DNA from: an uncultured Porphyromonadaceae bacterium
Lineage (GTDB): Bacteria; Bacteroidota; Bacteroidia; Bacteroidales; Porphyromonadaceae
Direction: 5' to 3'
Length of the DNA: 41,953 nt
Assembly (NCBI GenBank): GCA_947253625.1
Contig: CAMYAB010000015.1
Coordinates: 1 to 41,953, forward strand
The notes below the pieces were generated by a model. The model saw nothing but the letters and a program-made list of their open reading frames with translations. It made no database searches and was not told the origin of the DNA. The position numbers were made by a program, and so were the translations under genes. Within the stretch, counting starts at the first letter, position 1; every line of letters begins with the position of its first letter. Positions 10,649 through 16,187 of the stretch are shown piece by piece.

Positions 10649-11026
10649 TTACTTAATCTCAACCTCAGCTCCTGCTTCTTCAAGCGCAGCCTTCAGTGCT
10701 TCAGCTGTAGCCTTGTCAGCACCTTCCTTGATCGTTGATGGAGCACCGTCTACGAGTTCCTTTGCTTCCTTCAGACCTACGCCAAGCTGTTCCTTGACGG
10801 TCTTAACCACCTGAAGTTTTGCGCCACCTGCAGCCTTGAGGATTACATCAAACTCAGTCTTCTCCTCAGCTGCTGCGGCTTCACCACCTGCGACAGGTCC
10901 TGCAACTGCTACTGCCGCTGCTGCTGGTTCGATACCGTACTCATCCTTCAGGATGTTTTTGAGCTCGGTTACTTCAATAACGGTCAGGTTCACGAGTTGT
11001 TCAGCTATTGCTTTGATATCTGCCAT
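10649..11026 (-). CDS. rplL: 50S ribosomal protein L7/L12
   Basis: The acidic stalk protein of the large ribosomal subunit, 125 residues, present in several copies and recruiting translation GTPases. An N-terminal dimerisation segment (about 1-35) is followed by an Ala/Gly/Pro-rich hinge (AAAAVAVAGPVAGGEAAAAE, about 37-56) and the globular C-terminal domain with VKTVKEQLGVGLKEAKELVD, which binds elongation factors. The length is normal. It lies 66 bp after rplJ, its usual partner in the L10(L12)4 complex, and upstream of the hairpin that precedes rpoB. Confidence 0.98.
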   Translation of the reverse strand: MADIKAIAEQLVNLTVIEVTELKNILKDEYGIEPAAAAVAVAGPVAGGEAAAAEEKTEFDVILKAAGGAKLQVVKTVKEQLGVGLKEAKELVDGAPSTIKEGADKATAEALKAALEEAGAEVEIK

Positions 11027-11092
11027 TTTAGTATCTTGTATTTATGTTTGGTTATCTGTTTACTGAAAAAATCACTTTCTCTTGTTTGTTGA

Positions 11093-11650
11093 TTACTCGC
11101 CACGCTCTTCGAGGGTTTGGAGCACACCATGTATCGTACCACCAGCGGCAGACTCCAGTGCGGAAACCACACCTTGTATTGGAGACTCCAGCATGAGTAG
11201 GATATCGCCGAGTAGCTCCTCCTTGCTCTTCACGTTCACGAGCTCTTCGAGCTTGCCTGCTCCGAGGTAGACACCTCCTTGCACATAGGCGCTCTTCAGT
11301 TCAGGGCGCACAGGAGCTCCTGTAGCGGCCGCAGCCTTGCGAGCGTCTTTCGTAAACTCCTTGATCAGTCGAGCCGGAGCATTGGCGGTCTCGCTAAACA
11401 TCACTGCGGTGTTACCCTTCAGAGTTTCAAAGAGTGGGCTGTAAGCCTCCTCATTCACCTCTTTCAGAGCAAGTCGGAGGAGCGTGTTTTTGGCCACAAC
11501 GACCTTCACACCACGCTTGAATGCCTCACGACGCAGTTCGCTTGTTTTGTCCGCCGGCATGCCTTCCATGTCAGTGAGATAAAAGTTATCGTACTGACCG
11601 ATTAGCTCTACCAGTGAGTCTAGTATTCTCTGTTTATCTTCTTTTCTCAT
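11093..11650 (-). CDS. rplJ: 50S ribosomal protein L10
   Basis: A 185-residue ribosomal stalk base protein that anchors L7/L12 dimers to 23S rRNA. Recognisable parts are the N-terminal RNA-binding region, the KRGVKVVVAKNTLLRLAL segment (about 49-66) and the GNTAVMFS segment, with a C-terminal helix that holds L12. It is a little longer than the E. coli protein, as is usual in Bacteroidetes. It lies in the order rplK-rplA-rplJ-rplL. The 56-bp gap to rplA is short, so any L10 autoregulatory site would have to be compact or extend into rplA. Confidence 0.97.
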   Translation of the reverse strand: MRKEDKQRILDSLVELIGQYDNFYLTDMEGMPADKTSELRREAFKRGVKVVVAKNTLLRLALKEVNEEAYSPLFETLKGNTAVMFSETANAPARLIKEFTKDARKAAAATGAPVRPELKSAYVQGGVYLGAGKLEELVNVKSKEELLGDILLMLESPIQGVVSALESAAGGTIHGVLQTLEERGE

Positions 11651-11706
11651 TATGGGTCCGTTTTCTTCCTGTTGTATAAAAAAAGTACCGGTTCAGCATC
11701 CGATGG

Positions 11707-12408
11707 TTACTTGTCACCCTCGAGAGAGCGTGTATCCACCTTGATGCTCGGACTCATAGTGCTTGATAAATAAACACTCTTCATATACGTTCCCTTAGCG
11801 GCCGCAGGGCGGAGCTTCACGAGCGTATTGAGAAATTCACGGGCGTTGTCGTAGATCTTGTCGGCATCAAAAGAGACCTTACCCACAGTTGAGTGAACGA
11901 TACCGGACTTGTCGACCCTAAAGTCGATCTTACCCTGCTTTACTTCACGTACAGCGGCTCCGATCTCGTTGGTCACGGTTCCACTCTTGGGGTTAGGCAT
12001 GAGACCACGAGGTCCAAGCACTCTACCCAGTGCACCGATCTTACCCATGATTGCAGGCATGGTGATAATGACGTCAATATCGGTCCACCCGCCTTTGATC
12101 TTTTCAATGTATTCGTCCAGTCCTACAAAGTCTGCACCAGCTTCCTTTGCCTCTTCCTCCTTATCAGAGGAGCAGAGTACCAGCACCCTAGTTTCCTTAC
12201 CGGTACCGTGTGGTAGACTAACTACACCACGTACCATCTGGTTAGCCTTACGAGGATCAACACCGAGGCGAACATCCAAATCTACTGAAGCATCAAACTT
12301 CGTCGTCGTAATCTCTTTTACGAGCGCTGCTGCTTCACGTAGTGTGTAGATTTTTCCCGGCTCGATCTTGCTCAGGGCCAACTTTTGATTTTTCGTCAGT
12401 TTGCTCAT
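11707..12408 (-). CDS. rplA: 50S ribosomal protein L1
   Basis: A 233-residue L1 stalk protein that controls exit of deacylated tRNA and, in many bacteria, represses its own operon by binding the mRNA leader. The family signature is present around MPAIMGKIGALGRVLGPRGL followed by MPNPKSGTV. The length is normal. It lies 20 bp after rplK, the usual pair. A structured leader upstream of rplK (12970-13012) is a candidate target for L1 autoregulation. Confidence 0.98.
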   Translation of the reverse strand: MSKLTKNQKLALSKIEPGKIYTLREAAALVKEITTTKFDASVDLDVRLGVDPRKANQMVRGVVSLPHGTGKETRVLVLCSSDKEEEAKEAGADFVGLDEYIEKIKGGWTDIDVIITMPAIMGKIGALGRVLGPRGLMPNPKSGTVTNEIGAAVREVKQGKIDFRVDKSGIVHSTVGKVSFDADKIYDNAREFLNTLVKLRPAAAKGTYMKSVYLSSTMSPSIKVDTRSLEGDK

Positions 12409-12428
12409 TGTTTCGATCTGTTTCTTAG

Positions 12429-12875
12429 TTATTGAACATCAGCCGGGAAGTCACCCTTTACGGCTATCCCCATACTCCTTGCTGTTCCGGCCACCAACTT
12501 CATTGCGCTTGACACAGTGAAGCAGTTTAGGTCGACCATTTTGTCTTCTGCGATAGCTTTGACATCGTCCCAGGTCAGTGTAGCCACTTTCTTGCGATTG
12601 GGCTCAGCACTACCGGATTTCTTCTTCGCTTTTTCCAGAAGCTGTACAGCGACAGGAGGCGTCTTGACAACAAAGTCAAAGGACTTATCCGCATAGTAAG
12701 TAATCACTACAGGCAGGATCTGTCCGGCTTTGTCTTGGGTCCTGGCGTTGAATTGCTTGCAAAACTCCATGATGTTGATTCCCTTTGCACCAAGTGCGGG
12801 GCCAACAGGAGGTGAAGGGTTAGCCGCACCACCTTTGATTTGCAGTTTCATCTGGCCAGCAATTTCTTTTGCCAT
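12429..12875 (-). CDS. rplK: 50S ribosomal protein L11
   Basis: A 148-residue protein at the GTPase-associated centre, needed for RelA activation on starved ribosomes in E. coli. The Pro-rich N-terminal region (GGAANPSPPVGPALGAKGIN, about 15-34) and the rRNA-binding C-terminal domain ending in ARSMGIAVKG are complete. It is first of the rplKAJL block, 159 bp after nusG. That gap is longer than usual and contains a stem with an asymmetric internal loop. Confidence 0.98.
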   Translation of the reverse strand: MAKEIAGQMKLQIKGGAANPSPPVGPALGAKGINIMEFCKQFNARTQDKAGQILPVVITYYADKSFDFVVKTPPVAVQLLEKAKKKSGSAEPNRKKVATLTWDDVKAIAEDKMVDLNCFTVSSAMKLVAGTARSMGIAVKGDFPADVQ

Positions 12876-12969
12876 GATTAAAATTCAGTTTGTTGTGTTA
12901 ATAAATAAAATGGTGTGGAACACATCAAAGTACAAACGAGCTACTACTTGAGACCGCCACCTTTTCTCC

Positions 12970-13012
12970 TTGCGATACTCCCAAGGCCGGGAGTGCGTAA
13001 CATCTACCGCAA
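12970..13012 (-). promoter_or_regulatory. Structured mRNA leader upstream of rplK
   Basis: Read on the minus strand, TTGCG (13008-13012) pairs with CGCAA (12970-12974). Inside it a second stem, ACTCCC/GGGAGT with loop GGCCTT (12977-12994), is separated by an asymmetric internal loop of 13 bases on one side and 2 on the other. Two helices joined by an asymmetric loop are the general shape of L1 binding sites in rRNA and in L11-operon leaders. Its position before rplK-rplA fits L1 feedback control. The base-by-base match to an L1 site was not established. Confidence 0.5.
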
Positions 13013-13034
13013 AGCTCCGGTGTCGGTCGGTCAA

Positions 13035-13604
13035 TTAGTCTGGCTGGCTCTCCTTTTCCACCTGTACATAGTCCAGTTCCATGGTTGTCTCACGACCGAA
13101 TACCTTTACCAGGATCTTCAGTCTTTTGCGGTCATCCATCACCTCGGTCACCTCGCCAAAGAAGCCGGAGAAAGGACCAAAGGTCACCTTCACCCGTTCT
13201 CCCACGACAAAGTTCATCTCCACATCATCTGAGGATTCACTCAGCTTGTCAGCTGTTTCGTGCAGCTGTCTCACATCGTGGTCCGAAAGCGAAACCGGCT
13301 CCACGTCTCCGCCCAGGAAGCCCAGTACATTGGGCACACGACGGAGCAGGTGCGCCGTCTCTCCCTCAAGCAGAGCTTCTACAAACACGTACCCGGAGTA
13401 GTATGGGCGAGTCCGCTCGACCTTACCGCCCTTGGCACTTTTGTTGACCTGTAGGACAGTCTCCATCGGGATCAGAATCTCGCGCACATTGGTACGAAAC
13501 AAAGGCTCCACATCTCGCATACCGGAAATGTAGCTCTCTACCTCTGTCTCCTTACCCGTAATGGTACGTAGTACGTAGAACTTGAAGTCGTCTTTCTTAC
13601 TCAT
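13035..13604 (-). CDS. nusG: Transcription termination/antitermination factor NusG
   Basis: A 189-residue NusG. The N-terminal NGN domain begins with FKFYVLRTITGKETEVESYI and contains YYSGYVFVEA, which contacts RNA polymerase. The C-terminal KOW domain contains VVGERVKVTFGPFSGFFGEV, which contacts Rho or ribosomal protein S10. The length is typical of the family. It follows secE, as in most bacteria, but across an unusually long 225-bp gap, and precedes rplK. Complete, with no odd residues noted. Confidence 0.98.
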   Translation of the reverse strand: MSKKDDFKFYVLRTITGKETEVESYISGMRDVEPLFRTNVREILIPMETVLQVNKSAKGGKVERTRPYYSGYVFVEALLEGETAHLLRRVPNVLGFLGGDVEPVSLSDHDVRQLHETADKLSESSDDVEMNFVVGERVKVTFGPFSGFFGEVTEVMDDRKRLKILVKVFGRETTMELDYVQVEKESQPD

Positions 13605-13829
13605 TGATGTTGGTTGTTCTCTAGACGTGAATGACTTGCAGAATGTTTCATGACCAACAGGTGATCACTCCACTTATCTGCCACACTGCCACACAGAGTG
13701 GGAGGTGCTTTCAGGAAAACCCTTGGCGCCTCGGCCAGTGTACATGCTGTGAGCAGAAGTACCATCCCATCACCGTCATGCTATCGGAACACTCAGCCCC
13801 ACCCGGAGGTGACACTGAGCAGATTCACG
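13605..13829 (-). other. Long structured spacer between secE and nusG
   Basis: These two genes are often almost adjacent; here 225 bp separates them. The spacer has no convincing gene: small open frames at 13631-13943 on the plus strand run antisense into secE. It carries a two-tier hairpin at 13792-13819 (CTCAG/CTGAG enclosing CACC/GGTG) and a CACTC/GAGTG pairing across about 35 bases near 13670-13704. It is not AT-rich, so a leader or processing region is as likely as a promoter. Confidence 0.4.
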
Positions 13830-14051
13830 CTAGACGATGAAGTGATAAATACCTCCCATGATGAACTCGAAAGCCTGGTCCACCAAAAAGATAAACAGAG
13901 AGAGTATCACGGAAGCTGCCAATACAATCACTGCACTCGATGAGAGCTCTTTTTTTGCGGGCCATGTCACCTTATAGCGTAGCTCTTCGTAGCAGGTAAC
14001 GCAATAGTTCCAAGCTCGCACAAAGATGTTTCGATCCTTAGATTTAGCCAT
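13830..14051 (-). CDS. secE: Preprotein translocase subunit SecE
   Basis: A single-span 73-residue subunit of the SecYEG channel, of the short bacterial form. A basic N-terminus (MAKSKDRNIF) leads to the family signature ELRYKVTWPAKKEL, then one hydrophobic helix (SSSAVIVLAASVILSLFIFL) ending near the C-terminus. The start at 14051 was chosen over an in-frame ATG 27 bases upstream because an AGGAG box (14066-14070) precedes it and the N-terminus then matches the family. It lies between tRNA-Trp and nusG, the standard order in Bacteroidetes. Confidence 0.93.
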   Translation of the reverse strand: MAKSKDRNIFVRAWNYCVTCYEELRYKVTWPAKKELSSSAVIVLAASVILSLFIFLVDQAFEFIMGGIYHFIV

Positions 14052-14096
14052 AAACCTAAAAGTATCTCCTATATACAATTTCTAAATTTTTCTATG

Positions 14097-14169
14097 CACG
14101 GGTTGAGAGGCTCGAACTCCCGACACCTGGTTTTGGAGACCAGTGCTCTACCGACTGAGCTAAACCCGT
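14097..14169 (-). tRNA. tRNA-Trp (CCA)
   Basis: A 73-base cloverleaf is read on the minus strand. The acceptor stem is ACGGGTT/AACCCGT with discriminator G. The D-arm is GCTC-AGTCGGTA-GAGC and the anticodon stem CTGGT/ACCAG encloses loop CTCCAAA (anticodon CCA). The T-loop is TTCGAGC. The CCA end is not encoded. It sits between tuf and secE, a conserved position, and is probably cut out of a tuf-secE transcript. Confidence 0.97.
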
Positions 14170-14172
14170 ATG

Positions 14173-14237
14173 TAGCATAGCAGTGTAGCCTTGGCTTGTT
14201 TTTTTTCGTAACAGTGTCGGCTACACTGCTCATGCTA
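14173..14237 (-). promoter_or_regulatory. Long hairpin between tuf and tRNA-Trp
   Basis: About 18 bp of pairing (14173-14190 with 14219-14237, one bulged base) encloses a loop that itself contains another CAGTGT (14212-14217), able to pair with the same ACACTG. It may be a processing site, a partial terminator after tuf, or an attenuator for the downstream operon. On the transcribed strand the hairpin is not followed by a U-run; an A-rich stretch lies in the loop. Confidence 0.55.
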
Positions 14238-14286
14238 TTTCTTGTCACCTCTCACGGGGGAGAGGATCAATGCTTCTTCTGACGTA

Positions 14287-15474
14287 TTAGTCAAGCAGCT
14301 CAGTGATCTGGCCTGCACCTACCGTACGGCCACCCTCGCGGATTGCGAAGCGGAGACCTACGCTACATGCTACCGGGCTGATCAGATCCACCTCGATGGT
14401 AACGTTGTCACCAGGCATCACGATCTCGTGTCCTTCGGGGAGCTTGATCTCACCGGTCACGTCGAGCGTACGGATGTAGAACTGTGGACGGTAGTGATTG
14501 CGGAACGGTGTGTGACGACCACCCTCTTCCTTTTTCAGGATATAGACCTCAGCCTTGAACTTGGTGTGAGGCTTCACAGAGTTGGGGGCAGCGATGATCA
14601 TACCACGCTTGATCTCATCCTTCTCAACACCACGGAGAAGCAGACCTACGTTGTCACCGGCCTCGCCTTGATCCAAAATCTTGCGGAACATCTCCACACC
14701 GGTCACGACAGACTTGCGACCCTCGGCACCAAGACCGATGATCTGTACCTCGTCGTTCACGTGGATCTTACCAGTCTCGATACGTCCGGTAGCCACGGTA
14801 CCACGACCTGTGATAGAGAAGACATCCTCTACAGGCATCAGGAAGGGCTTGTCCACGTCACGAGGAGGCAGCGGGATCCAGTTATCTACTGCGTCCATCA
14901 GTTCCTCTACAGACTTCACCCACTTCTCCTCACCGTTGAGTGCACCGAGTGCAGATCCACGGATGACAGGAGTGTTGTCGCCGTCAAAGTCATAGAAAGA
15001 GAGCAGGTCTCTCATCTCCATCTCCACGAGCTCGAGCATCTCCTCGTCGTCTACCATGTCACACTTGTTCATGAAGACTACAAGGCGAGGTACGTTCACC
15101 TGACGAGCTAGCAGGATGTGCTCTCTGGTCTGAGGCATAGGACCGTCAGTGGCAGCCACTACGATGATAGCACCGTCCATCTGAGCTGCACCGGTTACCA
15201 TGTTCTTGACATAGTCGGCGTGCCCCGGACAGTCAACGTGTGCATAGTGACGGGTCGCTGTCTCGTACTCTACGTGTGAAGAGTTGATCGTAATACCACG
15301 CTCTTTCTCCTCAGGAGCGTTATCAATGGAGTCAAACGAGCGAATTTCCTTGCCGAACTTCTCACCAAGCACCTTGGTGATAGCAGCGGTCAGGGTCGTC
15401 TTACCGTGGTCCACGTGACCAATTGTACCGATATTTACGTGCGGTTTGGTCCTTTCGTAATGTTCTTTTGCCAT
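14287..15474 (-). CDS. tuf: Elongation factor Tu
   Basis: A 395-residue GTPase that delivers aminoacyl-tRNA to the ribosome. Motifs are GHVDHGKT at 19-26 (P-loop), DCPGH, NKCD and the SAL segment, then beta-barrel domains 2 and 3 ending in LRFAIREGGRTVGAGQ. The start is the ATG at 15474, giving MAKEHYERTKPHVNIGT. An in-frame upstream extension (MPRESELL...) is rejected because it does not belong to the family. It lies downstream of a tRNA-Tyr-Gly-Thr trio and upstream of tRNA-Trp, the widespread Bacteroidetes arrangement. Confidence 0.99.
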   Translation of the reverse strand: MAKEHYERTKPHVNIGTIGHVDHGKTTLTAAITKVLGEKFGKEIRSFDSIDNAPEEKERGITINSSHVEYETATRHYAHVDCPGHADYVKNMVTGAAQMDGAIIVVAATDGPMPQTREHILLARQVNVPRLVVFMNKCDMVDDEEMLELVEMEMRDLLSFYDFDGDNTPVIRGSALGALNGEEKWVKSVEELMDAVDNWIPLPPRDVDKPFLMPVEDVFSITGRGTVATGRIETGKIHVNDEVQIIGLGAEGRKSVVTGVEMFRKILDQGEAGDNVGLLLRGVEKDEIKRGMIIAAPNSVKPHTKFKAEVYILKKEEGGRHTPFRNHYRPQFYIRTLDVTGEIKLPEGHEIVMPGDNVTIEVDLISPVACSVGLRFAIREGGRTVGAGQITELLD

Positions 15475-15544
15475 AGTTTGATAACAATAAAATATAGTTG
15501 AGTTAAGTAATTCACTCTCTCGCGGCACGAGCCAACACTCACAA

Positions 15545-15680
15545 CCTCTTCACCAAAACACAAAAAGGAGGTGAAGCCTTGACCCACGGCGCTCTGCCGT
15601 CTGTGTCCTCATCAGGCCTAGGCCTTATCTTGGGCGACACGGCTGGCAATCGACCCGCGTGAGTCTCTTCCTCTTCACCT
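15545..15680 (-). promoter_or_regulatory. tuf leader with mutually exclusive pairings
   Basis: In the 278-bp stretch between tRNA-Thr and tuf, the transcribed strand contains GGTGAAGAGG twice (within 15670-15680 and at 15545-15554), with the complement CTTCACC (15570-15576, followed by TCC and five Ts) between them. The middle element can pair with the first copy (8 bp) or the second (7 bp), but not both. This three-element layout is typical of attenuators. A 12-base palindrome AGGCCTAGGCCT (15614-15625) lies between. Function is inferred. Confidence 0.45.
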
Positions 15681-15752
15681 GCGTTGTTTGTCAGCAGTAG
15701 ATGACCTCCTCACTCTATCAAGCACTTGAATAGGCCATGCTAGCGCCACTTG

Positions 15753-15824
<72 letters not shown>

Positions 15825-15836
15825 ATTATTTTTTTG

Positions 15837-15909
15837 AGCGGAAGACGGGGCTCAAACCCGCGACCCTTAGCTTGGAAGGCTAATGCTCTATCGACTGAGC
15901 TACTTCCGC
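15837..15909 (-). tRNA. tRNA-Gly (TCC)
   Basis: A 73-base cloverleaf with fully paired acceptor GCGGAAG/CTTCCGC, anticodon stem TTAGC/GCTAA, anticodon TCC and discriminator T. The D-loop is AGTCGATA and the T-loop TTTGAGC, so position 19 is A and position 56 is U, replacing the near-universal G19-C56 tertiary pair with A19-U56. It is second of the tRNA trio. Confidence 0.95.
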
Positions 15910-15921
15910 ATGATTGTTTTG

Positions 15922-16004
15922 TGGGCAGTGATGGATTCGAACCACCGTAGGCGAAAGCCAGCTGAGTTACAGTCAGCCCCATTTGTCCACTCTGGTAACT
16001 GCCC
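15922..16004 (-). tRNA. tRNA-Tyr (GTA)
   Basis: An 83-base class II cloverleaf with acceptor GGGCAGT/ACTGCCC, anticodon stem GCTGA/TCAGC, loop CTGTAAC (anticodon GTA), a long variable arm and T-loop TTCGAAT, discriminator A. It is first of the tRNA trio, about 47 bases after the predicted start of transcription. Confidence 0.96.
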
Positions 16005-16057
16005 AATTATCCCTTTCGGGCCCGCCGTCACCATTTGACCAAGCGGTTAATCGTTCG

Positions 16058-16088
16058 CAAAGGTAACCAAATATTTCAAATATGCAAA
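16058..16088 (-). promoter_or_regulatory. Bacteroidetes promoter for tRNA-Tyr-Gly-Thr-tuf (proximal)
   Basis: On the minus strand TTTG (16085-16088), a 19-base spacer, then TACCTTTG (16058-16065). This is an exact match to the Bacteroidetes primary-sigma consensus TTTG-N19-TAnnTTTG. It lies about 54 bases before tRNA-Tyr and is the clearest promoter in the window. Confidence 0.88.
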
Positions 16089-16138
16089 ACTTTTGCCCTC
16101 TTGTTTTTATTTGTCCGTACCTTCGTTCAATCTTGGCA

Positions 16139-16169
16139 CAAATATACAGCGAATATTTTAGTTGACCAA
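16139..16169 (-). promoter_or_regulatory. Bacteroidetes promoter for the tRNA-tuf operon (distal)
   Basis: On the minus strand TTG (16167-16169), a 20-base spacer, then TATATTTG (16139-16146). It gives a second start about 80 bases upstream of the proximal promoter, just past the end of the RSH gene. Tandem promoters suit a heavily expressed tRNA/translation operon. Confidence 0.65.
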
Positions 16170-16187
16170 CTGTCTGCGGTCGCCCGG

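Noticed and set aside
13631..13943. Small plus-strand open frames in the secE-nusG gap
   Set aside because: They run antisense into secE and have no recognisable domain.
16021..16060. Possible further tRNA next to tRNA-Tyr
   Set aside because: A GACCAAGCGGTTAA-like D-arm fragment is present, but no acceptor, anticodon or T-arm can be folded.
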